DNA of 64,000 nucleotides from Mucilaginibacter sp. (GTDB lineage Bacteria > Bacteroidota > Bacteroidia > Sphingobacteriales > Sphingobacteriaceae). Numbering within the stretch: the first letter of the stretch is position 1; each line of letters starts with the position of its first letter. The DNA is taken from NCBI RefSeq assembly GCF_028288225.1, contig NZ_JAQBOC010000024.1, forward strand, positions 1 through 64,000. The letters are read 5' to 3'. Under the pieces are notes generated by a model. That model searched no databases. It was not told the DNA's origin and saw nothing but the letters and a program-made list of their open reading frames with translations. Below are positions 45,185 to 54,130 of this stretch, one piece after another. The translations under genes and the position numbers were made by a program.

Positions 45185-47961
45185 TGAAAAGGGGAGTAAT
45201 ATATATATATATGATAACAGGTATATTAACTTGTTGCTTCGGCAGTTTTGCTTTTGCCGGAATAGGGTTACAGAACCTGAAATGTGAAATGCGCACAGCT
45301 CCGCAGGGGATAGGCACAGCCAGGCTGCGTTTAAGCTGGCAATTGACCAGCGACCAGCGTAACATACAACAAACCGCTTATCAAATTATGGTAGCCTCAT
45401 CGCCCGAAAAATTAAATTCCGGACAGGGCGATTTATGGGATTCGTATAAAGTTGCTGCTGATCAATCTATTATGATCAATTATGCCGGTAAGCCACTCAG
45501 CAGCCGCGCCCACTGCTACTGGAAGGTTAAAGTATGGACCAATAAAGGGGAAAGCCCCTGGAGCCAACCTGCTTTTTGGAGTGTGGGTTTATTAACTGCC
45601 ACAGATTGGAAAGCAAAATGGATAGGTTATGAAAATGGCTTCCCCTGGGATAGTGTTTCTAAGTTTTCACGATTGTCGGCAAGATATTTCCGTAAGGGAT
45701 TTGAAGCCGTTAAAGCGGTTAAAAGCGCGACAGTTTATATTGTCGGGCTTGGGCACTATGAATTATATATCAACGGAAAAATTATTGGTAATCAGGTTTT
45801 AGCCGAAGCGCCAACGGATTATACCCAGTCTGTATTATACAATACATTTGATGTAACCGATAAGGTAAAAAACGGTGCGAACGTTATTGGCACTGTATTA
45901 GGTAACGGCCGTTTCTTTACCATGCGGCCAAAATACAAACCTAAAAAGATCAAGGAATTCGGGTTCCCAAAAATGCTGTTACAACTGGAAATCACCTACC
46001 AGGACGGAAGTAAGCAAACCATCATTAGTGATAATAGCTGGAAGTTTACGGCCGATGGCCCTATCCGTACCGATAACGAATATGATGGTGAGGAATATGA
46101 CGCGACTAAAGAATTTACCGGCTGGAATACCCCTGTTTTTAATGAAAGCGAATGGTTAAAAGCTGAACTGGTTGGATCACCCGGAGGCAGGGTTGAAGCG
46201 CAGATGAACGAGCCAGTTAAAGTAATGGCCACAGTTATGCCTATTAAGATCACCCTGCTTAAGCCGGGTACATGGATAATGGATATGGGGCAAAACATGG
46301 CGGGATGGGTACAAATGAAGGTGAAAGGTAAACCGGGTGATAAAGTTACGCTCCGGTATGGGGAAACCCTAAAAAGCAATGGTGAATTATATGTTGCCAA
46401 CCTACGAGATGCTAAAGTAACAGATGTTTATACATTAAAAGGCGGAGGCGAAGAAATATGGCACCCGGTATTTGTATTTCACGGTTTCAGGTATATAGAA
46501 GTTACCGGTTATCCCGGCACTCCTGATCTGGCCGATTTTGAGGGTCAGGTAATTTATGATGATATGGCCAATGCCGGCCAGTTTGAAACTTCCAATGAGT
46601 TAATTAACCATATCTACAAAAACGCTTATTGGGGAATACTAAGCAATTATAAAGGCATGCCGATCGATTGCCCGCAGCGTAATGAGCGTATGCCGTGGCT
46701 GGGAGACCGTGCAGTAGGCTCATTAGGTGAAAGCTTTGTGTTTGATAATGAGAATTCATACGCCAAATGGATGGATGATATTGAGCAGGCGCAAAAGCCG
46801 GACGGCGCTATACCGGATGTAGCCCCTGCTTATTGGAATTATTACAGCGATAACATGACGTGGCCGGGAACCTATATCCTGATCAATGATATGTTGTATG
46901 ATCAGTTTGGCGACAAGGCCCCCTTTGAAAAACATTATGCCTCCATGAAGAAATGGCTCAGTTATATGCGGCAGAAATATGTTAAAAACGACCTGATGAC
47001 CAAGGATAAATATGGCGATTGGTGTGTACCGCCTGAATCGCCGGAACTGATCCATTCAAAAGACTCTTCACGTAATACCAATGGAGAGTTGATCGCTACT
47101 GCTTACTATTATCATTTCATGACCATTATGCAGCGTTTTGCAACGATCATGAACAAGCCTGCAGACAAACAGCAATTTGGGGCATTAGCATTTAAAACGA
47201 AGAACGCTTTTAACCGGAAATTTTTTGATAAAAATACCTTAAAATATGACAATAATACGGTTACGGCCAACTTGCTGCCGCTGTATTTCGGTATGGTGCC
47301 GGACGGGAGCAGTAAAAAGGTGTTTAACAATATTGTTAATAAAATTGGCGAAGCCGGCGACCATATCAGTACAGGCGTTATCGGTACGCAATGGCTGATG
47401 AGGGGATTAACCGAGTATGGCCGTCCGGAGATTGCATACAAAATTGCGGGCAACGATGATTACCCCAGTTGGGGGTATATGGTAAAACGCGGTGCCACAA
47501 CGACATGGGAATTATGGAATGGGGATACCGCTAACCCATCCATGAACTCAGGCAACCACGTTATGTTGCTCGGCGATCTTATTGCCTGGTTTTACCAGGA
47601 CCTGGCCGGTATTAAGGCTAAAGAACCCGCTTTTAAAACTATTGTTATGCAACCAGCAATAGGTGTTAATGGTTTAGATCATGTAAAAGCATCCTACCAA
47701 ACGCCTTACGGTTTAGTAAAAAGCAACTGGAAAAAGGAAACCGGGAATTTCGAGTGGAATATAACCATCCCCCCCAACTCAAAGGCAATAATTTATTTGC
47801 CCGTTACTAACCTGAATGATATAAAAGACAATGGAAAAAGCCTGAAAGCTGAAAATGGGATAAAATATTTAGGCAAGGATAAAGATAGGGTTAGGATAGA
47901 GGTGGGATCGGGAGATTATGATTTTACAGTAAATAATTTAAATTTTAAACAAGGTTATTAA
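45184..47961 (+). CDS. GH78 alpha-L-rhamnosidase
   Basis: 925 residues with signal peptide (FAFAG, about 25). Domain order is as in the GH78 enzyme at 13551: LQNLKCEMRTAPQGIG, the FN3-like ladder with LSWQLTSDQRNIQQTAYQIM, the binding domains, an (alpha/alpha)6 barrel, then a C-terminal beta domain. The catalytic segment is IDCPQRNERMPWLGDRAVG with D495, E501 and D508, the canonical spacing. A second acid region follows, GATTTWELWNGD. The first codons contain a perfect (AT)7 repeat at 45199-45212, inside the signal-peptide coding region. It is coupled to the GH2 upstream by a one-base overlap and followed 11 bp later by a DUF3826 gene. It releases alpha-L-rhamnose from RG-I/RG-II oligosaccharides. 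Confidence 0.92.
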   Translation: MKRGVIYIYMITGILTCCFGSFAFAGIGLQNLKCEMRTAPQGIGTARLRLSWQLTSDQRNIQQTAYQIMVASSPEKLNSGQGDLWDSYKVAADQSIMINYAGKPLSSRAHCYWKVKVWTNKGESPWSQPAFWSVGLLTATDWKAKWIGYENGFPWDSVSKFSRLSARYFRKGFEAVKAVKSATVYIVGLGHYELYINGKIIGNQVLAEAPTDYTQSVLYNTFDVTDKVKNGANVIGTVLGNGRFFTMRPKYKPKKIKEFGFPKMLLQLEITYQDGSKQTIISDNSWKFTADGPIRTDNEYDGEEYDATKEFTGWNTPVFNESEWLKAELVGSPGGRVEAQMNEPVKVMATVMPIKITLLKPGTWIMDMGQNMAGWVQMKVKGKPGDKVTLRYGETLKSNGELYVANLRDAKVTDVYTLKGGGEEIWHPVFVFHGFRYIEVTGYPGTPDLADFEGQVIYDDMANAGQFETSNELINHIYKNAYWGILSNYKGMPIDCPQRNERMPWLGDRAVGSLGESFVFDNENSYAKWMDDIEQAQKPDGAIPDVAPAYWNYYSDNMTWPGTYILINDMLYDQFGDKAPFEKHYASMKKWLSYMRQKYVKNDLMTKDKYGDWCVPPESPELIHSKDSSRNTNGELIATAYYYHFMTIMQRFATIMNKPADKQQFGALAFKTKNAFNRKFFDKNTLKYDNNTVTANLLPLYFGMVPDGSSKKVFNNIVNKIGEAGDHISTGVIGTQWLMRGLTEYGRPEIAYKIAGNDDYPSWGYMVKRGATTTWELWNGDTANPSMNSGNHVMLLGDLIAWFYQDLAGIKAKEPAFKTIVMQPAIGVNGLDHVKASYQTPYGLVKSNWKKETGNFEWNITIPPNSKAIIYLPVTNLNDIKDNGKSLKAENGIKYLGKDKDRVRIEVGSGDYDFTVNNLNFKQGY

Positions 47962-47972
47962 ATATTATCAAT

Positions 47973-48701
47973 ATGAAAATTCAATCAACATTATTTAGTC
48001 TGCTTTTTATAATAGGGGGCGTATCTTTTTCGGCTATGGGACAAACGCAGTCGGCAGGTGCAACGGCAGCAATTCAAATATCACCAGATGTGAAAGCTAA
48101 ATCAGACACGGATATAGATAAAAAAGCCGTTGAATGGGCCACGTTCCTAAACTTGAATGACAAGGATAAAGAAGCCCGTGTAAGCGCAGTAATTGCCATT
48201 CATTTAAAAGCTGTTCGTGATTGGAACAACGAACATCCTTATACTACCGTTCCTGCTGGCATTGACCCTGCAACCGGGAAGCCGTTAAACCAACTGGAGC
48301 GCCAGGTCATTGCCAATTCGGCTATACCTAAAACAGTACACCAGGATTTAATGGCAGGATTAAGGAAAGATTTAACAGAAGAACAGGTGGAAGTTATTTT
48401 GGATAAATATACAGAAGGCAAGGTAGCGTTTACATTAAATGGTTATAAAGCCATAGTACCTGATCTAACCCCGACCGAAGAAGCGGCTATACTGGTTAAC
48501 CTTAAACAAGCGCGTGAACAGGCTATTGATTTTAAGGGCAGCAAGCAGATCTCGACGATATTTGAGATCTATAAAACTAAAAACGAACAATACCTGAATA
48601 CTAACGGGCGCAACTGGCATAAAATGTACGGTGACTACACCAATATGATCAAAGCTAAAAAAGCAGCCGAAGCTGCGGCCAAACAGGCCGGTAACCAATA
48701 A
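47973..48701 (+). CDS. DUF3826 domain protein, secreted (copy 2)
   Basis: 242 residues with signal peptide (SAMGQ, about 24). Paralogue of the protein at 25550-26239: LTPTEEAAILVNLKQAREQAID and YKTKNEQYLNTNGRNW match LTDEQKKKIKNWLIEAREHAID and the following helix of copy 1. No catalytic motif is evident. It follows the GH78 gene by 11 bp, whereas copy 1 precedes susC, so the two copies sit in separate transcripts. Function unknown. Conservation in both halves of one PUL suggests a task specific to this glycan, such as an accessory binding or chaperone role in the envelope. That is inference. Confidence 0.75.
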   Translation: MKIQSTLFSLLFIIGGVSFSAMGQTQSAGATAAIQISPDVKAKSDTDIDKKAVEWATFLNLNDKDKEARVSAVIAIHLKAVRDWNNEHPYTTVPAGIDPATGKPLNQLERQVIANSAIPKTVHQDLMAGLRKDLTEEQVEVILDKYTEGKVAFTLNGYKAIVPDLTPTEEAAILVNLKQAREQAIDFKGSKQISTIFEIYKTKNEQYLNTNGRNWHKMYGDYTNMIKAKKAAEAAAKQAGNQ

Positions 48702-48748
48702 AGTACGCTAACCATTAAATGTGCGGGATACCAATAAAGTAAATAAAT

Positions 48749-49888
48749 ATGTGTAAAAGGAGTTTAGCTGCAGTAATGATATTATCCCTTGCATTGGCAG
48801 TTCAATTGCAGGCGCAGCCATCGGCTGTTTGGCGGCACGGGATAATTACGGATGAATTTATTTATACACAGGCCCCGTATCCCGAATGCCATGCAGCAAC
48901 TATCGCGCAAACAAGGCATGGTTTAGTAGCGGCATGGTTTGGCGGTACTAAAGAACGTAACCCGGATGTTTGCATTTGGGTGAGCCGAGCGGTAAATGGA
49001 AAATGGACAGAAGCTATTAACGTTGCTAATGGTATACAAAATGATTCGCTGCGCTATCCCTGCTGGAACCCCATACTTTACCAGGTGCCTAATGGCGACC
49101 TGTTACTATTTTACAAGATAGGCCCTAAGCCCGCTACATGGAAAGGCTATGTTAAAACATCTAAAGATGGCGGCATAACCTGGTCAGCCCAAACGGCAAT
49201 GGCTGATGGAGTAATTGGACCGGTAAAAAATAAGCCGGTAAGACTAAGCAATGGCAATTTGCTGTCGCCGTCAGGTACAGAAATTGATGGCGCGAAAATT
49301 CATTTTGAGCTATCATCTGATAAGGGTAAAAGCTGGAAAATACTTCCGCCATTAAATGATGGTAAAACTGTTAAAGCTTTACAACCAGCAATTTTATTGC
49401 ATAAGGATGGTAAGGTGCAAATGCTTTGCCGTACACAAAACCGTGCCATATACGAGGCATGGTCGAGCGATAACGGCAATACCTGGACAGCGCCTAAACC
49501 ATCGGCCCTGCCTAATAATAACTCGGGTATTGATGCGGTTACCTTAAAGGATGGCCGCCAGTTATTGGTTTATAATCATGTATTACCACCGGGAAAAGAA
49601 ACAAAAGGGGCAAGAACCCCGCTTAACGTTGCGGTATCCAATGATGGGATAACGTGGTATGCGGCATTGATACTGGAAGATTCGCCGATCAGCCAATACT
49701 CTTACCCGTCTGTAATACAAACGACTGACGGCCTGGTGCACATAGTTTATACCTGGCGCAGGGAGCGTATTAAGCATGTGGTGATTGATCCGTCGAAACT
49801 GGTGCTTGAAGAAATTAAAAATGGCGAATGGCCAAAAGTTGACGGATATACCCCGCCGGTAGTACAAGGGGATACAAAGGATCTTTAA
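48749..49888 (+). CDS. Secreted sialidase-fold BNR/Asp-box glycosidase
   Basis: 379 residues with signal peptide (LQAQ, about 23). Four Asp boxes are visible: SKDGGITW (138-145), SDKGKSW (190-196), SDNGNTW (240-246) and SNDGITW (297-303), which define the six-bladed sialidase fold. ECHAATIAQTRHGLVAAWFGG and the C-terminal SQYSYPSVIQTTDGLVHIVYTW are conserved in this subfamily. The sialidase FRIP arginine motif is absent, so N-acetylneuraminic acid is unlikely. GH33-related enzymes in RG-II loci release Kdo, and other members of this fold release rhamnose or uronic acids. It sits in the run of secreted enzymes after DUF3826. Substrate unknown. Confidence 0.65.
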   Translation: MCKRSLAAVMILSLALAVQLQAQPSAVWRHGIITDEFIYTQAPYPECHAATIAQTRHGLVAAWFGGTKERNPDVCIWVSRAVNGKWTEAINVANGIQNDSLRYPCWNPILYQVPNGDLLLFYKIGPKPATWKGYVKTSKDGGITWSAQTAMADGVIGPVKNKPVRLSNGNLLSPSGTEIDGAKIHFELSSDKGKSWKILPPLNDGKTVKALQPAILLHKDGKVQMLCRTQNRAIYEAWSSDNGNTWTAPKPSALPNNNSGIDAVTLKDGRQLLVYNHVLPPGKETKGARTPLNVAVSNDGITWYAALILEDSPISQYSYPSVIQTTDGLVHIVYTWRRERIKHVVIDPSKLVLEEIKNGEWPKVDGYTPPVVQGDTKDL

Positions 49889-49897
49889 TTTAAAACC

Positions 49898-51313
49898 ATG
49901 AGAAGTTTAAAATCAGGTATCCTGATAAACGTGTTACTGTTATTGCCAATAGTATTGCTGGCGCAGCAGGATACTGACCATCAGTATAAAAAAAAATTGA
50001 AGGAAGTATTGGATGAAATACAGGCCAGATTCCATGTTAAAATTAAATACTCTGAAGCGCAGGTTAAAGATAAAGTAGTAACCTATGCAGACTGGCGTTT
50101 TAGGAATACGGCCGATGAAACCCTTGCCAATGTATTAGCTCCGCTGGACATGAAGGTAAATAAGGAAGGCGCGGCAACGTATAAGCTAAAGGATTATGAA
50201 TATAATAACTGGGCGATAAAGGATGGCTGGGACAAACTGGATAGTATGGCTAAATTATACCATGATGTAAAAAGCTGGGAGCAGCGAAAAGCATTGCTTC
50301 GCCCGGAGCTGTATAAGGCGCTTAACCTGTCGCCTTTGCCCGAAAGACCTAAATCAAAACCGATCATCACGCCAAAAAGAATATATAATGGCTATTCGGT
50401 AGAAAATATAGCTATCGAGATTTTGCCTGGCCTGTATATTAACGGATCAATTTACCGGCCTTTAAACATTAAAGGGAAGATACCGGTAATATTAAGCCCG
50501 GACGGCCATTGGGAAAAGCAGCGTTACCGTGCCGATTGCCAGCTTCGCTGTGCTACTTTAGCCAGGATGGGTTGTATGGCTTACAGCTATGACCTTTTTG
50601 CCTGGGGCGAATCCTTATTGCAATTTAAGGCAGAAGATCATCGTACAAGCATGGCACAGGTAGTGCAAACTTTAGGCGCTATCCGTATTTTAGATTACGT
50701 GCTGAGCCTGAAGGAAACTGACCCCGCAAGGGTAGGTATCAGCGGTGGTTCGGGCGGCGGTAGTCATACTGTATTAATGGCAGCGCTTGATCCGCGTATC
50801 AAGCTGAGCGCACCGGTTGTTTCTGTTTCCAGTTACTTTTATGGCGGCTGCCCCTGCGAAAGCGGCATGCCTATCCACTTTGCCGGGGGCGGAACCGATA
50901 ATGTAGAAATCGCAGCAATGGCGGCGCCAAATCCGCAACTGTTAATATCTGACGGAAGCGATTGGACCGCTCACATGCCTGAACATGATTTCCCATACCT
51001 TAAAAAAATATACGGGTACTATGGTAAAAGCGATATGGTGGAGAATGTGCATTTACCCAATGATAAACATGACTACGGCCCATCGAAGCGTTTTCCGCTT
51101 TACCACTTCGTAGCGAAAAATTTCCGGCTCAATATTAAGGCTATTGAAGATAAGGATGGAAACATTGATGAGTCGGGGGTAACTATAGAAAAGGAACCAA
51201 AAATGTATGTATTTGGTGATCACGGGCAAAACCTACCCCCTGATGCTGTAATGGGTTTAGCCAATTTACAGCATGTATTTGAAATGACGCCAAGAGAACC
51301 AGGCACTAAATAA
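49898..51313 (+). CDS. STN domain-alpha/beta-hydrolase fusion (putative secreted esterase)
   Basis: 471 residues with signal peptide (LLAQQ, about 23). Residues 33-97 fit the secretin/TonB N-terminal (STN) fold (KEVLDEIQARFHVKIKYSE ... ADETLANVLAPLDMKVNKEG), usually found on TonB receptors and FecR-type proteins. After a helical linker, residues 160-400 form an alpha/beta hydrolase: oxyanion-side LSPDGHWEK, nucleophile S285 in GISGGSGGG, acid D352 or D355 in SDGSDW, and H391 in NDKHDYG. Lipid is not attached, so it is probably periplasmic. By analogy with neighbouring families it removes acetyl, methyl or other acyl groups from pectin fragments. The STN domain on an enzyme is unusual. Confidence 0.7.
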   Translation: MRSLKSGILINVLLLLPIVLLAQQDTDHQYKKKLKEVLDEIQARFHVKIKYSEAQVKDKVVTYADWRFRNTADETLANVLAPLDMKVNKEGAATYKLKDYEYNNWAIKDGWDKLDSMAKLYHDVKSWEQRKALLRPELYKALNLSPLPERPKSKPIITPKRIYNGYSVENIAIEILPGLYINGSIYRPLNIKGKIPVILSPDGHWEKQRYRADCQLRCATLARMGCMAYSYDLFAWGESLLQFKAEDHRTSMAQVVQTLGAIRILDYVLSLKETDPARVGISGGSGGGSHTVLMAALDPRIKLSAPVVSVSSYFYGGCPCESGMPIHFAGGGTDNVEIAAMAAPNPQLLISDGSDWTAHMPEHDFPYLKKIYGYYGKSDMVENVHLPNDKHDYGPSKRFPLYHFVAKNFRLNIKAIEDKDGNIDESGVTIEKEPKMYVFGDHGQNLPPDAVMGLANLQHVFEMTPREPGTK

Positions 51314-51319
51314 AAAACA

Positions 51320-52198
51320 ATGTACAGGAAATCACTTTTTGCAGGCATCATCATAATGTTGGGTATTAGCCTATCGCCTGAAATAACACATGCCCAAAAT
51401 GCGTATAATGTGGCTGTTGCCGACATCATGATATTAAAACGGCAAAAGCTGGGAGCTATACCGCTGACCAAAGATATTGGCGCTGATGGCGTAGAAGTAG
51501 ATATGGGTGGTTTAGGCGACAGGCCAACCTTTGATAATAAATGGGCGACAGACACAGTAAGGCTGCAATTTTTAAACAAAGCGAAAGAACTGAATGTAGA
51601 GCTATGTTCCCTCGCCATGACCGGTTTTTTCTCCCAGTCGTTTGCCACAAGGCCCACAGCTATACAAGCTGTGCGGGATTGTATCAATACCATGAAAGCA
51701 ATGAATGTTAAAGTTGCTTTTTTGCCAATGGGGGTGAACAGCGACCTGGTTAAAAACCCGGAGCTGCGCCCCGCGGTGGTTGAACGGTTAAAAATTGCAG
51801 GTAAAATGGCGCAGGATGCGGGCGTAGTAATTGGCATAGAAACCGCCCTTGATGCCAAAGGGGAATTGCAGTTATTAAAGGATGTAGGTTCGCCTGCTAT
51901 AAAAAGCTATTTTAATTTTTCAAACGCGATAAAGAACGGGCGTGATTTAAATTCCGAATTAAAGCTTTTAGGCAAAGATAAGATCATACAGATCCACTGT
52001 ACGGATGATGATGGCGTGTGGCTGCAAAATGATCCTAAAATTAATATGCTAAAAGTTAAGGAAGCACTTGACCAAATGGGATGGCATGGTTGGCTGGTAA
52101 TTGAACGTTCGCGCGATGCGAATGACCCTAAAAATGTGAAGAAGAATTTTGGCGCTAATACCGCGTACGTAAAATCAGTATTTCAACCGGCTAAATGA
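51320..52198 (+). CDS. Secreted sugar-phosphate isomerase/epimerase-like TIM barrel
   Basis: 292 residues with signal peptide (ITHAQ, about 25). The AP-endonuclease-2/xylose-isomerase-like barrel has strand-end metal ligands GIETAL (E), HCTDDDGV (H and D) and WLVIERSR (E). Families of this type interconvert keto and aldo sugars or act on lactones. The signal peptide is striking because such enzymes normally work in the cytoplasm, so this copy is probably a periplasmic enzyme acting on free sugars, not sugar phosphates. The stop overlaps the next gene's start by 4 bp (ATGA). Exact reaction unknown. Confidence 0.75.
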   Translation: MYRKSLFAGIIIMLGISLSPEITHAQNAYNVAVADIMILKRQKLGAIPLTKDIGADGVEVDMGGLGDRPTFDNKWATDTVRLQFLNKAKELNVELCSLAMTGFFSQSFATRPTAIQAVRDCINTMKAMNVKVAFLPMGVNSDLVKNPELRPAVVERLKIAGKMAQDAGVVIGIETALDAKGELQLLKDVGSPAIKSYFNFSNAIKNGRDLNSELKLLGKDKIIQIHCTDDDGVWLQNDPKINMLKVKEALDQMGWHGWLVIERSRDANDPKNVKKNFGANTAYVKSVFQPAK

Positions 52199-54126
52199 AA
52201 TTGTTGACCTGTTTATTCCTTATTTGTACACTGTCGGTATTCGGCAAAAATAGTTATGCTGCCGAAATATGGGTGGCGCCAAACGGTAATGATGCGAATG
52301 CAGGTACAAGGGATTATCCCAAACTGACGATTGCGGCAGCAATACGGCAGGCGCGCGAATTACGCCGGTTAAAGTATGCTGCTGTAGCAGGAGGGATTCA
52401 TATTATCGTAAAAGATGGTGAATATATATTAGATGAACCGCTGTTCATTCGCCCGGAAGATTCAGGAACGGCTTCATCACCAACCCTTATAGAAAATGCG
52501 CCGAATGCGAGGCCGGTTATCAGCGGCGGCGCAGCAGTAAATAATTGGAAAAGAGCCGCAATCCATATATCTGGTTTACCAACCGAAGCACAAGGCAGGG
52601 TTTGGGAGGCACACGTTCCGAAGGTTGGCGGTAATACTTTATTGTTCAGGCAACTTTGGATCAATGGTAAAAAGGCTGTCAGGGCAAGGGAAAGTGATAC
52701 CGATGAAGATATGGGCCGGATATTATCCTTAAATAAAGTAAAGCAGGAAATATACATAGCTGTTCCTAAAGTAGGCTTACCAAAAGATCCAGGTCAAATG
52801 GAAATGGTAATCCACCAAATGTGGGCCATTGCTAATTTGCGGATGAAATCTATCACCGTTGAGGGGAATAAAGCTAACCTTACCTTTTACCAGCCTGAAA
52901 GCCGTTTAGAATTTGAACATCCCTGGCCGGCCCCGGTAATTGATAAGGATCATAAGATGAATGGTAATTCGGCTTTTTATTTAACTAATTCCTTATCGTT
53001 TTTGAATCGACCCGGCGAATGGTATGAGGATTTGCCTGCCGGCAAAATTTACTACTGGCCCCGTAAGGGCGAAAACCTATCTGCCGCAAAAGTAATTGCA
53101 CCCTCACTTGAAAAATTAGTACAGGTAACGGGCACGCTGGAAAGACCCGTAAGCTACGTGTTTTTTAAAGGGTTAAGCTTTGTATATACTACCTGGCTGC
53201 GGCCATCCCTGCAAGGCCATGTACCTTTGCAGGCAGGCATGTACCTGCTGGAGGCGTATAAACTGAAAATTAAAGGAACGCACGAAAAAGCCGGCCTGGA
53301 AAACCAGGCCTGGATTGGCCGCCCGCCCGCGGCAGTTGAATTAACCTATGTAAACCATACCGGCTTTGAAAATTGCACCTTTAATCATTTGGCCTCAACA
53401 GGATTGGATTATGTAAAGGGTACGCATGATGATGAAATAAAAGGTAATTTATTTCGGGATATTGGTGGAACGGGAATACAAGTGGGTATGTATTCAGACG
53501 AGGGTTTTGAAACCCATTTACCATACAATCCACGGGAACCGCTGGAAGTTTGTACCAATGAACATATCGAAAACAATTTAGTAACAGATGTAACTAACGA
53601 AGATTGGGGCTGCTTGGGTATTAGCGCGGGTTATGTAAAGGGAATACTAATAGCACATAATGAGATTGCTGATGTGTCTTACTCCGGGATAAGCGTTGGC
53701 TGGGGTTGGACGAAGGCCGCTAATGCGATGAGCGATAATATCATCAAGGCAAACAAGGTGCATCATTATGCCAAACACATGTATGATGTTGCCGGAATCT
53801 ATACCTTATCGACACAACTCAATTCGATTATTGACAGTAATTATATTGATAACATCTATAAAGTAAGCTATGCTCATGACCCGCAACATTGGTTTTACTT
53901 ATATACCGATGAAGGGTCATCCTATTTTACGGTAAAAGACAACTGGACCCCCACTGAAAAATTCTTGAAGAATGCCAACGGCCCCGGCAATGTATGGGAG
54001 AACAACGGGCCGCACGTTGCCGATAAAATAAAAAACCAGGCAGGATTGGAACCTGAATACCGGTATCTGCTTACAGGTATTAAAGTTAACGCTGACAACC
54101 AGCCCATTAATCACGTAAAGCCTTAA
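52195..54126 (+). CDS. Right-handed beta-helix glycosidase, GH141-like
   Basis: 643 residues with signal peptide (about 1-22). N-terminal AEIWVAPNGNDANAGTRDYP and GGIHIIVKDGEYILDEPLF followed by SGTASSPTLIENAPNARPV and SGGAAVNNWKRA are the typical start of GH141 and related beta-helix enzymes. The helix repeats run from residue 250 to about 600 (FENCTFNHLASTGLDYVKG, HNEIADVSYSGISVGWGW, DSNYIDNIYKVSYAHD). GH141 includes an RG-II alpha-L-fucosidase and a xylanase. The DDEIKGNLF and EDWGCLGIS segments carry acids in the usual substrate groove region, but I cannot align the catalytic pair with certainty. Within a pectin PUL a side-chain fucosidase is plausible. Confidence 0.62.
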   Translation: MKLLTCLFLICTLSVFGKNSYAAEIWVAPNGNDANAGTRDYPKLTIAAAIRQARELRRLKYAAVAGGIHIIVKDGEYILDEPLFIRPEDSGTASSPTLIENAPNARPVISGGAAVNNWKRAAIHISGLPTEAQGRVWEAHVPKVGGNTLLFRQLWINGKKAVRARESDTDEDMGRILSLNKVKQEIYIAVPKVGLPKDPGQMEMVIHQMWAIANLRMKSITVEGNKANLTFYQPESRLEFEHPWPAPVIDKDHKMNGNSAFYLTNSLSFLNRPGEWYEDLPAGKIYYWPRKGENLSAAKVIAPSLEKLVQVTGTLERPVSYVFFKGLSFVYTTWLRPSLQGHVPLQAGMYLLEAYKLKIKGTHEKAGLENQAWIGRPPAAVELTYVNHTGFENCTFNHLASTGLDYVKGTHDDEIKGNLFRDIGGTGIQVGMYSDEGFETHLPYNPREPLEVCTNEHIENNLVTDVTNEDWGCLGISAGYVKGILIAHNEIADVSYSGISVGWGWTKAANAMSDNIIKANKVHHYAKHMYDVAGIYTLSTQLNSIIDSNYIDNIYKVSYAHDPQHWFYLYTDEGSSYFTVKDNWTPTEKFLKNANGPGNVWENNGPHVADKIKNQAGLEPEYRYLLTGIKVNADNQPINHVKP

Positions 54127-54130
54127 CTGT

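Noticed and set aside
45996..46400. 134-residue minus-strand ORF inside GH78
   Set aside because: Antisense shadow of conserved GH78 sequence; no motif.
51220..51858. 212-residue minus-strand ORF
   Set aside because: Lies wholly across two well-supported + strand genes and has no recognisable domain.
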